From NCBI GenBank assembly GCA_037127315.1, contig JBBBDQ010001270.1, positions 631,501 to 695,500 on the forward strand: DNA of 64,000 bases. The letters are read 5' to 3'. The translations under genes and the position numbers were made by a program. Shown here one piece after another: positions 21,953 to 32,368 of the stretch (positions are counted from its first letter, which is position 1; each line of letters starts with the position of its first letter). The notes beneath the pieces are model-generated. The model was not told the origin of the DNA, ran no database searches, and worked only from the letters and a program-made list of their open reading frames with translations. This stretch comes from Ascarosepion bandense (taxonomy: Eukaryota; Mollusca; Cephalopoda; Sepiida; Sepiidae).

Positions 21953-22148
21953 CGTCACTGATTGTCTTTTTTTTCTGAATGACTTCAAGAATCAAATGAA
22001 CAACGGAATTGCCATATTCTGTCTCAAAATCCAGCACACAGCCATGATCCAATATTCGATTTACTCTCTTCACATCCACCGACAGAATTGCTTGTTCAAG
22101 ATTATTTTCAGAAGAGCGAGTAGAATGCTGGTATTCAAATTCTATTGC
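21953..22148 (-). CDS. Ankyrin-repeat gene, coding exon 2
   Basis: Codons 13-77 plus one base. The acceptor is AATTCCTTAG; the donor is GACG/GTAAGT, a strong consensus. It reads EYQHSTRSSENNLEQAILSV, then DVKRVNRILDHGCVLDFETE and YGNSVVHLILEVIQKKKT. LDFETEYGNSVVHLIL is an ankyrin repeat (xDxxTxxGNTxLHLA with V-V-H for the usual TPLH), preceded by a partial repeat (ILSVDVKRVNRILDHG). Length 196 bp = 65 codons + 1, which gives the phase 1 needed by exon 3. The intron to exon 1 is 3.5 kb. Confidence 0.88.
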
Positions 22149-22154
22149 CTAAGG

Positions 22155-22670
22155 AATTAAAAAAAAATAAAAAGTTTTTACAGACATGTACAGGTTGAGA
22201 AGACATCAGTGTAAAAAAATTGAAATCGATAAACCAAGTTCGAATTTTGTTTGGTGCTGGCTTGAAAATCAGCATCTGAAATCCTAGATTTTAAAACATT
22301 AACACACACCAGTAAATCTGGTATCAATTATAAAAATCAAAATCTTGCTTTTGTCCATATAACATTGAAGCACAAGTGTTTGTATGATCACCAAAGTTAA
22401 GCAACATAAGTGTGGTGGAAGAGAATAACAGACGAAGCAGAATGATTGAAAGACAATCAAAAATTTAGAAACGGTTTTAAAAAATTCATATGCAAAAATA
22501 AACATGATTTCAAAATTTAAAATATTATTATGGATTACATGTAATTGCATACATGAGCCTCAGTATAAATAGTTATAAGTAATTATTGACTGATTTTATC
22601 ATTGTGATATTTTTGCATTATATCAAGTATTAAGAATATAATAACAAGACTATATAACACTTTTATAATT
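22155..22670. other. Intron 1 sequence, nothing recognised
   Basis: AT-rich DNA with no repeat or frame that I could identify, between exon 2 and a Helitron. Confidence 0.4.
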
Positions 22671-22673
22671 GTA

Positions 22674-23078
22674 CTAGCAGTATAGCCCAGTGTTGCTCGG
22701 GTGTAATGAAAGCTTTAAAACTAATCCATGGTCCTGGAGCTCAGACTCTTTGGATGATGGCACAAAAGACAAAAAAGCAATAGTTGTTTCCCATTAAAGT
22801 GAAACCGTAGACTGAAAGAAATGTAAGTCAAACCGTAAGACTGAATGGATGTAAGTCAAATTTTGATTTCCTGGTATTGATATCAAATACGTTTTTTCGT
22901 CAGAAACTGAATTTTGAAGCCTAAATAAGTCCTCTGAGTCAATGGTATCATGGCTGAGACTAAGAACTACAATTATACCTACTTAGATCCAAACCTGAAG
23001 CAAAAACTAAAATAAAAGGGCTGAAAAAAATACAGACATACTGACAGATAAACAGACACACACACATAAACATCTTGC

Positions 23079-23114
<36 letters not shown>

Positions 23115-23431
23115 ATTTTCTGCACTATTGTAAGAACTGCAACCTTGAAACTTCTGAATATTGTTTCTTATGTCTTTCTCTATATGAGTATCAAATTTGA
23201 TTAAAATCGGACCACCCCTTCTATAACCCATTTTTTTGATTATCGATTTTCATTATTTATTGGGGGTACCTCGACACAAAACCTAGCTAAGAACACTCGC
23301 AGACGCTGATAGTACAAATGTATAAATTTTCAAGAAAATCAGTTCAGCCGTTTCAGAGTCTATAGGTAACAGATACACACGCACACACACACACACACAC
23401 AGACAAAGTTCCATTTATAAATAAGTTTAGA
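22674..23431 (-). mobile_element. Non-autonomous Helitron copy 2
   Basis: Minus-strand 5' end TCTAAACTTATTTATAAATGG; 3' end CCCGAGCAACACTGGG hairpin, then CTATACTGCTAG followed by T. The 5' flank is A. Same internal blocks as copy 1, with a (GT)n tract near the 5' end and (AT)n at 23,083-23,108. A ~25-bp internal tandem duplication (AAGTCAAA...GTAGACTGAA) is present near 22,810-22,860. Confidence 0.88.
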
Positions 23432-23559
23432 TTAGATTTTATAATTATATTTTATACTTTTATTAAGAGAATTTTCCTGATGTACCAATGTATAAATAAA
23501 ACTTATTCTCTTTCTCAAATAGCAGAAGAGCCTTTTGCAATACTGATTGTTGAAGAATA

Positions 23560-23560
23560 A

Positions 23561-23602
<42 letters not shown>
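23560..23602. repeat. (GT)n(TA)n microsatellite
   Basis: A run of GT then TA dinucleotides. A second CA/TA-rich tract lies at 23,852-23,940, on the far side of the palindrome at 23,730-23,823. Confidence 0.9.
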
Positions 23603-23729
23603 GATTGTTTAATACTTAGTTTTTGGTCCTTATAGGCTTAGACCAGTACACATTTGTATTAAAAAGTGTGCTATACAATTATATTGTAGAACTTTTGAAT
23701 ATTTTTAATTTTTAAATGAGTTATTTCTA

Positions 23730-23823
23730 TACCTTGGTTTCTACCATGAGTGGTGTCTTCAGGCAATTTTTAACAGTTATTAAAAATTGCCTGAAGACAC
23801 CACTCATGGTAGAAACCAAGGTA
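23730..23823. repeat. 44-bp perfect palindrome with 6-nt loop
   Basis: 23,730-23,773 is the exact reverse complement of 23,780-23,823, separated by CAGTTA. Beyond the perfect stem the similarity continues with mismatches for about 25 bp on each side (TTTTTAAATGAGTTATTT vs TTTTTAAACTAGTTATTT). It lies in intron 1 of the ankyrin gene and belongs to no other repeat that I recognise. Confidence 0.95.
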
Positions 23824-23939
23824 GCAAAATAACTAGTTTAAAAATGAAAATACACACACACACACATATATATATATACACACAAATGTGATATGGGCAT
23901 AAGCCATATATTAAATGTGTGTGTGTGTGTGTATGTGTG

Positions 23940-24115
23940 TGTATTGGGTTGGGGACAGATGTATAAAAAATAACAATACCAAAACTTGTCTTAAAAAAAA
24001 ACTTATCTAAAATAATTTCATCCATTAGTGAATAAGTGCTGATAGTTTCTTTAAAATCAAAAAATTATTTGATTTATTTTTTTCAAAAATTTTCAAATCA
24101 TATTTTCTACTGTAG
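23940..24115 (-). repeat. R repeat copy 1 (AT-rich dispersed repeat)
   Basis: Shares with 31,080-31,260 the order GGACAGATGTA, CATT(C)..TGAATAAGT, GATAGTTTC, AATTATTTGATTT and TTTCAAAT. The orientation is the same as at 31 kb and opposite to 27.6 and 34.6 kb. It is not coding. Confidence 0.55.
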
Positions 24116-24119
24116 CCAT

Positions 24120-25200
24120 AAGAAATTAATTAAAATGAACCTTCTTCTTCACTTTTACAAAAATTCACAATGACATGTAAAATCCTGGTTTTCCCAAATA
24201 GAAAAAGGATCATCATGTGCTTAAAGAAAAAGTTGAACCCAGAATTCGCAAGTAGGTGTTAAAATGATTTTTTGATGAATGGGAGCAACTTGCAAGATCA
24301 AAAAGGACTTCACAAGTAAGTGTGAAAAATCTAGATTACAATAAAAGGACTTCATCAATGTCAGTCAGAGGGTCATCTAAAATGTAACTTCAACTTCAAA
24401 AGACTTGGACATTGTCCTCCTCTTTCTCCTTATCTCTTTCAACAATACTACTATGAACATTTTGTAGGAACTCTTGACACCCTTAACTTTCTCACAGAAC
24501 ATTAATTTCTAGGAATTCTTGTTATTCCTTCTTTTAATAAATTACTAGTTTAACATACAAGATGTATATTTTATTCTTACACTATTCCACACATTCCATC
24601 CCACTGAAAAACAACCTTCTGATGATGATTCTGGATAAAACTTGTAAGCTGTAGGGAATTCAGTTAAGTCTGACATAAGACCGAATCAAAGAAATATTAA
24701 TCAGCTCCCTACGCTACACTGCCATAAATAAAAAATACTAAAATTTTTTGCTATTCTAAATCTTTTCCTCAGCTCTGATACAAGGAAAAAACCTTGGCTT
24801 TTCGCTCTAATAAAAAATATTCATCCTGATGAAAGCCAGAGAACAGTATGACTGAAACATTGTGATAACAAAAGATGAGGATAATAATGTTCCGAAAAAT
24901 AACAATAGACGTCAGATTGCTGGGTAAACTGATGATCCTACGGAAGCCAAAACAAAATCTGCTGATGCAACATGATTTCATGTTAAAAAAAAAGAGAAAC
25001 TGAAATCTGTTTTTATTATTATTATTATTATTATTATTACAATCTATTAAGCATCTCAAGAGAATGAATTAATAAAAAAACCATAGGGCATTTTTGTTTT
25101 TCGTTGAGGAATTAATTTTGTAGGACCTTAAGTTAAAATCAATTATTTTTTTTTATATTCCTGAGTTGGTGTGCTTACTTAACTCGAGAGAAAAAAAAAA
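24120..25200. other. Intron 1 sequence with two CTGATGA-type motif remnants
   Basis: No gene. 24,818-24,900 (CCTGATGAAAGCC...GACTGAAACATT...GAGGATAATAATGTTCCGA) is a tail fragment of SINE D in plus orientation. 24,615-24,655 holds a related but weaker CTGATGATGATTC...ATAAAACTTG. A (TAA)n run lies near 25,015-25,040. About 24,240-24,360 contains short imperfect duplications (AGGACTTCA, GTAAGTGTGAAAA). Confidence 0.45.
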
Positions 25201-25335
25201 CAGATTATTTGTGATTTTCTAAGTGTAGCTTATACGTGGTACAAGGCCGAGAATATGCAGCACCAAGTGGGGATCGAACTCACTACTCACTGAATTGTAA
25301 TTCTCTAGACTAGAGACCAGCTTGCTAATCATAGT
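25200..25335 (-). mobile_element. SINE C copy (tRNA-derived)
   Basis: On the minus strand a tRNA-like head (AGCAAGCTGGTC..., box B GAGTTCGATCCCC) precedes ACTTGGTGCTGCATATTC, the CTCGGCCTTGTACCACG block and the tail CTTAGAAAATCA. The same tail (TAAG..GCTTAGAAAATCATTT) ends the 16-bp-duplication-flanked copy at 37.44 kb. Confidence 0.7.
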
Positions 25336-25636
25336 TACGTCGATAAAAAAGGAATTAAAATGTCACAGTGCCCCTTATACAATTTTATCAAAATTTCTTT
25401 TTCATTTCTTACGCTTATATTTTCCAGCTAACACGTCATACAGAAATTTAGGTACCACAGTTTTACCATTTTTTTTTTACCAACATCATCTTTTAAACAC
25501 AGAATATGAAAATAATATAAAAACGTTTTCTTTGTAAACTTTACACAAATATTCTACAACATCCCCTCATCGACAAATCATCGAATTTAATACGAACGAA
25601 GAATTGAAACGAATATTTCCAATTATTTTTCTTTAC

Positions 25637-25672
25637 CTCAATTTCTTCTTGAATTTCTCTTAGTGACATCAT
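25637..25672 (-). CDS. Ankyrin-repeat gene, first coding exon
   Basis: On the minus strand ATGATG opens MMSLREIQEEIE, ending at GAG/GTAAAG. That phase-0 donor fits exon 2 (GAG|GCA...). The upstream frame is open only to a TAA at 25,742-25,744, so the Met pair at 25,672 is the likely start. The 12 residues are acidic/helical and precede the ankyrin repeats. The five exons together give at least 206 codons. An untranslated upstream exon is possible. I do not recognise the ortholog; the family usually forms protein-binding scaffolds. Confidence 0.65.
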
Positions 25673-26100
25673 ATTTTTGATTTTCCTCTTTCGGTAATTT
25701 TTATTTTTCTTGTAAACTGGAGAGTTCCAAACCAAGGGCGATTAATTTGATGTGGAATTTTAGAGTTACCTCCCTTACATAAAACTTAGCAAATACTTTC
25801 AAACAGGATTGGTAATGCATGGCGGCCCGTCAGTCATGATCAAAGTGTAGTATCTGTTCTCAGATACTCACGACCTGGTCTCCAGCTGAGACTAGCTTTT
25901 GACCAGCTTTGACAAGCAATGACCAGCTAAGACTAGCTTTGTACCCAGTTGCAGCGTAAGCGGGGGCTGAGTAATCTTTGACCAGTGGCCTGAACGTACG
26001 CGCCCAGGTTCCCCACGTTAAAAACTGACCTTGTGTCACAACTCGCTCCAGTGGGGGAGTAGGGTAGATATCGGATTGTTAATGCATGGTCGTCAGCAAA
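25673..26100 (-). promoter_or_regulatory. Probable 5' region of the ankyrin gene
   Basis: This stretch upstream of the first coding exon is clearly richer in G+C than its surroundings (for example GCAGCGTAAGCGGGGGCTG, GAACGTACGCGCCCAGG). It contains AAGGGAGGTAACTC on the minus strand, a motif common in mollusc DNA, and short internal repeats of GACCAGCTAAGACTAGCTTT near 25,880-25,950. No TATA box or transcription start could be fixed. The promoter role is inference from position. Confidence 0.35.
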
Positions 26101-26114
26101 AGAAGAAAGATAAA

Positions 26115-27035
26115 ATGCTAATTACAGGTCGGAGATACTAAAATCAAGCATGTACAGAAATTTAAATAGTTGGGAAGTTTTCTAACAGAGGACATAATGA
26201 CTGAAGACTCATTCCAAACGCTAAGTATAGTATTGAAAGACAGGAAAATTGTGTTGGAAACAAAGAAAAGAGGACTGTTATACGACATCTGTCCTCTTAT
26301 ATAGAAGCAAACAAGAAAGAAAAGAGTGCTGAACTCCGATGTAATATCAATCCTCTCATATGGCAATGAATACTGGACAATCTCCTCATGTCTTGCAAAA
26401 GCTAAACAACGTATTAAGAAATAGGAAAATTTCATTAGAAACAAAGAAAAGAGTGCTGGACTTCTATGTAATATCAATCCTCCCATATGGCAGTGAATAC
26501 TGGATAATCTCCTCATGTCTTGCAAATGCTAAACAACGTATTAAGAAATAGGAAAATTTCATTAGAAACAAAGAAAAGAGTGCTGGACTTCTATGTAATA
26601 TCAATCCTCCCATATGGCAGTGAATACTGGATAATCTCCTCATGTCTTGCAAAAGCTAAACGAAGTATTAAGAAATAGGAAAATTTCGTTATAAACAAAA
26701 GAGTACTGAATATTTACTTGATATCTACCCTCCTGTATGGTAGTGACGAGGTTTTGAAGAAAATGAAAACTAAAAGAAAACTTATACTAAAGAAGTAGTT
26801 AAAATTTGTGGAAAAGTAGAGCTTGGAGAATCTGATACTCACAGGGCAGTAGAGGGAAAATGAGAGAGGGAAAATAGCGCTTGACATACTTGATGGGTTT
26901 AAGCAAATGGATGGCAGAGCAGCGTTTGTGTAAAATAACAAGGCAAAATTTATCAATTTATTTACAAGAGACAGGAAAATGTGAAGGACCATGATCCTCT
27001 ATGTCTTGAAGGAATACGGCACATAAAATAAGATC
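26115..27035 (+). pseudogene. LINE A fragment with a 127-bp coding segment triplicated
   Basis: Reads the post-RT part of LINE A: KIKHVQKFK, LKDRKIVLETKKRGL, then VISILPYGSEYWIISSCLAK. The unit from the LETKKRVLDFYVIS to SSCLAKAK segment recurs at 127-bp steps (start points near 26,361, 26,488 and 26,615). Then come degraded EVLKKMKTKRKLILKK, KSRAWRI, DGRAAFV and a terminal fragment VLKEYGT. Stops and frameshifts occur throughout. The neighbouring LINE A copies do not share the triplication. Confidence 0.8.
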
Positions 27036-27093
27036 GTGAAAAAATTATAACAATGATAAATTAATAAAAACGGCATTTATCCTTATTATTGTA

Positions 27094-27402
27094 TTCAGTC
27101 AGTCAAGTGCCATATGTGATATACGCTTTGGGTGATCATGTCTCAAAAGAGACATGACTGACTGCGTAAAAGATTAGGTTATCAATGCTTTCTGCGTTAG
27201 ACTGGTTGCCAGCCAAGGCTATAGAACCCAATCTGTCCTGTTATTTAACCCATAACTGGCGGGAACAGACAGATTAATATCTTTCCCAAAGGTATTATTG
27301 CGTAAGTGACTGCAAGGAATATCAACAGGAATTCGATCACGGCTCGCCCAATTTCTTGTTCAGAGTCGATAGCCACTACACCACAACGCACATTATTGTG
27401 GT
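27094..27402 (-). mobile_element. SINE A copy, full length, minus strand
   Basis: Tail TCAGTCAGTCAAGTGCC, hairpin TCATGTCTC AAAA GAGACATGA, body, and head with box B GAATTCGATCACGGC (one altered base), ending ACTACACCACAACGCACAT. The loop change TTTC to TTTT keeps the stem perfect. Confidence 0.85.
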
Positions 27403-27589
27403 GTACAAAATATATTTGTGATTTTTCCTTGTTTAGTTTTGGCTACCATAAAAAATTATAGAAATAAGAATACGCAATCAAGGTGTTGTATTAAGATATC
27501 TTTTATCTAAACATTGAACAATTTTGTATTTTACAAAATGAGTAATATTTATAGGTACCGCCACGAATTCTCTGAAAAAAAAAAAAAAA

Positions 27590-28210
27590 AAAAAAAAAAA
27601 CAGCATAGTATGAAGAAAAAAAATCCTCAAACTAAGTAAAAAAACGTTTTATCGGCAAAATGTTCATTTTAATTATTAAGATCAAAGTATTTTTTAATTA
27701 TTTAAAAAAATTAGATTCTTTCTAGCACGTTCGAAATTTTGGGGAAAAAAATTGTTTTTCTTTCGTCCGAGAGTGACGCAATTTTTACAAGGGTTTACAG
27801 TAAACGTAATATTACGCAAGTCACTTTTTTGCCAGTGAAAAACATATTAATTTAGAAATTCTTGCAAAAATCAAGTAATGGTCGGATTTTGATGAAAATT
27901 TTAGAACGTATTCACAAATGATTGAAATCAATTTTGAAATAATTATTTTTAGAAAATCTTGGTAAAAATATGTTTGTTTTACATATGTTACCCACCTGCT
28001 ACCATTAATTTTCCGAAATGTCGAGAAATTCGCGAGAGTTAGCCTATATGCCTAATATTAATTAAATTCAGCAGTCATTGAGTAATGTTAATCAACAGTG
28101 TTTTTTTTAAATTAGCCCTTATTCAGAAAATCTGCTCCGAATTGTGAAAACAAAAATGCAATAAAACTATGTCATTTTTTATTTAGATAAACTTTTTATT
28201 GGTTTTATAA
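27590..28210 (+). repeat. R repeat copy 2 (AT-rich dispersed repeat)
   Basis: Aligns with 34,550-35,150 over several hundred bases: GATCAAAGTATTT, TTCGAAATT, AAGCGTAATATTAC, GAAATTC.TGCAAAAATCAA, GGATTTT.ATGAAA, ATTCACAAATGA and TGCAATA.AACT. No coding. The superfamily is unknown. Confidence 0.6.
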
Positions 28211-29020
28211 ACAATATATATTAAGGATATCATAGTCTGAATAGAAAGAACATTTTCAATGAATAAGGAATTTTTTATAAGAATTGTTTTAATTTTATTA
28301 TTTTTATTATATTAATTTATAAAGTTTAAAAAATCATTTAAAAGTTCCTCCGTCATCATTCACGCCAGGTTGTTAAGATAATACGTGAAGACTATATTTA
28401 CTAATCGAAAAATGGAAAAGCTTAATTCATATAATCAAGCCTTTCGATTTTTAAAATAATTAAAACATTTTATTTGTGCGCATCCTGATGACTCGTATTT
28501 TCTTTTTAAGGGTGGCCGAACATGGTATATATCATTAAGTGGTTACATGTTTTAAACGTTGTGCTCTTTATAAGAAAACAAAAAGCAAACTATATAAACA
28601 TTTTCGGCAGGGTACATCTCGCTTGCGTGTTTCCTATGCCCTACGTTTCAACATTCAACGGGCTTTGCAAATCATTCCTTCAAACTTGAAAGCAAATTTT
28701 ATATTTTAATTCTTAGTTTCCTTATTTTGTTAAAAAAAATAATTGTGAAATTCTCATTTGTGGAGGTTCCTAATAAAAAATATAAAAAAAAGTAGACGTT
28801 GAAAATAAAAATTAATAAATGCCATAACATTTCGTAAATTGTTGAGTTTTGTTATGTTATATAATGTCATTCTCTGTTATTAAATTGTAAAATTATTTTA
28901 ATAGAAAGTTTTATAATTTAATTCTTATTTTTCATAAGACATCTATATAAGGCTATAAAACGGAACGCAAGGCTATAAAACTAACTAAAACTCTATGAAA
29001 TATTAGATAATTGCGAAAAT
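28211..29020. other. AT-rich intergenic DNA, nothing recognised
   Basis: No gene or repeat identified. A 20-bp direct repeat (GGCTATAAAAC twice, near 28,952 and 28,970) and a TATATAAACATTTTCGGCAG segment at 28,590 are the only notable features. Confidence 0.35.
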
Positions 29021-29021
29021 A

Positions 29022-29130
29022 TGAAGTCAAGTTTTAATTCCTGTTGGGTTCGTTATATTCATTTACGCGTAAATACTCTTGGGAAAGGTATGAATCCCCT
29101 TTTTATCCCCCAGCTATGGGTCAATTATTG
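29022..29130 (+). mobile_element. SINE A fragment
   Basis: Starts at the box B region (AAGTTTTAATTCCTGTTGGG), continues through TTTACGCGTAAATACTCTTG and the GGTATGAATCC block, and stops after CAGCTATGGGTCAATTA. Confidence 0.65.
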
Positions 29131-29286
29131 AAATTTGTATCACGTAATCATTATTATATCAGCAAAAATATCTGCTCATGATTGAAAAAATAAGCCTTGA
29201 CGAGTGTGGACATCATAATGGCGCCTTCACGAAACTTCGAAGTCGGTATGATTCTGCTCAGTTGAGTGACAAAATTCTCTAAATTG

Positions 29287-29288
<2 letters not shown>

Positions 29289-29338
<50 letters not shown>

Positions 29339-29360
29339 GATTTCTTTCTCTTTCTCTCTC
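29289..29360. repeat. (TC)n microsatellite
   Basis: About 28 TC dinucleotides with minor interruptions at the right edge (TTTCTTTCTC). Confidence 0.95.
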
Positions 29361-29452
29361 ACACTACGCTCTCACACCCTGATTGAACACTCAAATTGAA
29401 GAATGGTAGACTTTGAAAAAACAGTAGCTACTACAGAATCTATGCATCGTTC

Positions 29453-29655
29453 ATTCACTAATAAATAAGAACACTCTCAGCTACTGGCCTGTATTTACAT
29501 GGTATATCATACGCTAAAAGTCTGCCTTCTTACCGATAGCTAAAAGGTTGAATCGCCGACTGAGGTCAGTTCGGTCGGGTTTCAATCCTGGCTAAAAGCA
29601 ATCGGATGTCTAACCGTACTGATGAGCTGTGATACGGCGAAACAGATCTGTATAT
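29453..29655 (+). mobile_element. SINE B copy next to a duplicated 58-bp flank
   Basis: 29,540-29,655: a tRNA-like sequence with TAGCTAAAAGGTTGAATCG (box A region), box B CGGGTTTCAATCCTGG, then CTAACCGTACTGATGAGCTG and ACAGATCTGT. The same sequence recurs at 45,857-45,985. The 58 bp at 29,453-29,511 (TTCACTAATAAATAAGAACA ... TTTACATGGTATAT) are repeated at 30,366-30,422 beyond the Helitron. Confidence 0.75.
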
Positions 29656-29663
29656 ATATAATA

Positions 29664-30365
29664 TATAAACTCATTTATAAATGGAACTTGGTCTGTGTGT
29701 GTGTGTGTGTGTCTGTGTGTGTGTGTGTCTGTGTGTGTGTGTGTGTGTGTCCGTTACCTATAGACTCCAAAACGGCTGAACCGATTTTCTTGAAAATTTA
29801 CACAATTGTACTATAAGCGTCTGCGCGTGTTCTTAGCTAGGTTTTGTGTCGAGGTACCTCAAATAAATATCGAAAATCGATAATCGAAAATATCGGGTTA
29901 TAGAAGGAATGGTCCGATTTTAATCAAATTTGATACACTTATAGACAAATCATAGACAAAGACATAAGAAACGATATTCAGAAGTTTCAAGGTTGCAGTT
30001 CTTACAATAGTGCAGAAAATCGATAATATATGTATACATAAAAGGCAAGATGTTTGTGCGTGTGTTTGGCTCTAAGTAGGTATAATTGTAGTTCTTAGTC
30101 TCAGCCATGATAGCATTTACTCAGAGGACCTATTTAGCCTTCAAAACAGTTTACGACGAAAAAAACTTATTTGATATCGATACCATGAAATCAAAATTTG
30201 ACTTACATCCATTCATTTTTCTTTCAGTCTACGGTTTCGCTTTAACTGGAAACAACTATTGCTTTTTAGTCTTTCGTGTTAACATCCAAAGAGTCTGAGC
30301 TCCAGTACCATGGATTAGTCTTAAAGCTTTTATTACACCCGAGCAACGCCGGGCTATACTGCTAG
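29664..30365 (+). mobile_element. Non-autonomous Helitron copy 3
   Basis: 5' region TATAAACTCATTTATAAATGG, with the expected TC mutated to TA. Then (GT)n, CCGTTACCTATAGACTCC, GGCTGAACCGATTTTCTTGA and the GCTCTAAGTAGGTATAATTG block. The 3' end is CCCGAGCAACGCCGGG (a clean hairpin), then CTATACTGCTAG and a T. Confidence 0.85.
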
Positions 30366-30414
30366 TTCACTAATAAATTAGAACACTCTCATCTACTGGC
30401 CTGTGTTTACATGG

Positions 30415-30453
<39 letters not shown>

Positions 30454-30464
30454 ATATATATTTG
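30366..30464. repeat. Duplicated flank plus (AT)n
   Basis: 30,366-30,422 duplicates 29,453-29,511 (about 95% identical), followed by (AT)n to 30,461. Confidence 0.85.
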
Positions 30465-30850
30465 AATCGTATTGCACCAAGCAAGGCAGTAAAGCTCCAA
30501 ACACACAAGTGGTTACTGAGTGTGTAAGAATAAGAAAAAAAATATTAACGAGAATGAACAACAGAAGAGAAGACAGTAGATAAAAAATGACATTGCAGGT
30601 AATTTTTTGAAGACCCAAGTTGGATGGGAAGCATGGAGACGGAAGGGATTTCTATAAGCGAAAACCAAACTGTGAGCATAGAACCTACAGTTAAATCTAT
30701 CCAATTCAACTATGAATTGATGGGAATTTGCTGCCAATGTCGTACCACGCTTATCTATTTCATATTTTCTTGCATTAAATTTGGTGACATCGTAATTGTG
30801 ATATAAATAGTCACTGTTAGGTTAGATATCAATCAACCCTGGACTTCAAG
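30465..30850 (-). pseudogene. LINE B 3' fragment
   Basis: Begins on the plus strand with TCGTATTGCACCAAGCAAGG, the inverted LINE terminus (cf. TCATTTCACCCCGAGCAAGG). It continues with the CATTGCAGGTAATTTTTTGA tail and an inverted LWNSLP region (ACGGAAGGGATTTC). Coding is destroyed. Confidence 0.6.
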
Positions 30851-31074
30851 ACAGCAGTATTGGAGTTTTCAAAGAAGCATCCTCTTGAGAGTTTGTTCAA
30901 CAAAGTAAGAGTTTTGCAGTAAGAAGCTGTCTGAGTAGAACTTACTCCTTATAAAAGTAACACAAATGGAATGGAGATGATTTACCTCCTGTCTACCCTG
31001 TTATTTATCCCAAAGCCGGGGAGAGAAGAGACAGGTTTAAAAAAAGGTATTAGTATTGAATTTCTAGAACATGA

Positions 31075-31430
31075 AATTAATTGGTGTGGGCGGTTAACAG
31101 ATGTAAAAACCAAGATTTACCAATATTCTCTAAAAATAATAAATGTATAAATAACTTCATTCCTTTGTGAATAAGTCCTGAAAGTTTCATTAAATTGTGA
31201 CAATTATTTGATTTTTGAAAGAATTTCCAAATTAAGGCCAAAAAAAAAAAAAAATTACGGAGCATGACGTTTGTGATGTAAACATCGGGCGAACCGATGA
31301 CGAAAAAAAAAAATTAAGCTAAATTTCGAACGTGTCAAAGAGGATTAAAAAAATAAATAAAATGAAAAAAAAAAAGAAACCTTTGATCTTTCATCTAAAT
31401 AATAGCATAGCATTTTGACGATATTTATTT
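31075..31430 (-). repeat. R repeat copy 3
   Basis: Minus orientation relative to copies at 27.6 and 34.6 kb: TGTGAATAAGTCCTGAAAGT, GACAATTATTTGATTTTTGA, ATTTCCAAATTAAG, and later ATTTCGAACGTGTCAAAGAG and TTTGATCTTT. Long A-runs are interspersed. Confidence 0.55.
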
Positions 31431-32200
31431 AACATTGGGATACAATGTTTGTGGCACAAGGCCGAAAAGGGAGGGGGGAGCAAAACTTGGATTGGTCTTC
31501 AAGTACACTATCTTTCACCTAGCTAATCCGATTCACGACCCAAATATACATTACAATTTTTCGCAATCACCACAAGAATTTATCCATCACAATCATACTG
31601 CCATGCACCAGAATACCTCAAAACATTCCGGGGACCTAAAAACACCCCAAATGTACATAAAAAGTTTACAATATACAATAAATACAAAAATATACATAAA
31701 ACTCTTACATGAAATGACATGAGGGGGAGGGGCATGACACAAATTCCCCAAAACAAAAAAATTTGCAACTGAAAATAACAACACAAACATTATGTTAGTT
31801 GGACCCAGTCCATAGCATTTTGACGATAAAACTTTGCTTCATTATTTATTTTTGTATTTTACTACAAAAAATGTGGCACATGGCCGAATACGGGGATGGG
31901 GAAGGCTGGTCTTCATCTAGTCCTAACGTTAAACTTAGCTAGTCACAATCACTGACCCAAGCATGCCACAGTATTCCTATCACCAAAACAACGCTTTCTT
32001 ACTAACCTTTCTTTCTACGTCCACCATAATACCACAATGTCTCAATGAAGTCCTATCTAAGCTCCCAATATGTACAATGATTGTCTGTGGGGGGAAGGGA
32101 AATAACAATATAAAAAAACCCAATGAGTATAAAACTTTGCTTCATTAAATTTGTGCCCTTTTAACATCAGGCTATGTTGTTTTTTCAGCGCATGCGTGGT
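31431..32200. other. Intergenic DNA with SINE C tail traces
   Basis: GTGGCACAAGGCCGAAAAGG at 31,450 and GTGGCACATGGCCGAATACG at 31,872 match the SINE C tail block; both follow CATTTTGACGATA..AC. A low-complexity stretch with no open coding frame of interest follows. I see no gene here. Confidence 0.4.
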
Positions 32201-32217
32201 GGTAATTCAGTAGTTTC

Positions 32218-32246
32218 TTTTTTTTTTTTTTTTTTTTTTGTTAGGA
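32218..32246 (+). other. T22 tract followed by GTTAG (possible splice acceptor)
   Basis: A 22-base T run directly followed by GTTAG/GA resembles a strong splice acceptor. It lies 122 bp upstream of the ATG of the gene at 32,369, so a 5' untranslated exon could begin at 32,245. It could equally be the inverted poly-A of a decayed retroposon. Confidence 0.25.
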
Positions 32247-32368
32247 ATGAACGCTTCCCTAATTAGCATGTGTGAAATTCTAAAAATGTTAAAAATGATA
32301 TGTGACCAGTTAAAGAAGGAAATTTTATTTTTTTCACAAAAGGAAGGGGAAAGAAAACGAATAGAATA

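Noticed and set aside
31435..31790. ORF of 95 codons and its antisense frames
   Set aside because: No conserved motif, Thr/His/Asn-rich drift and SINE C traces at the edge; not supported as a gene.
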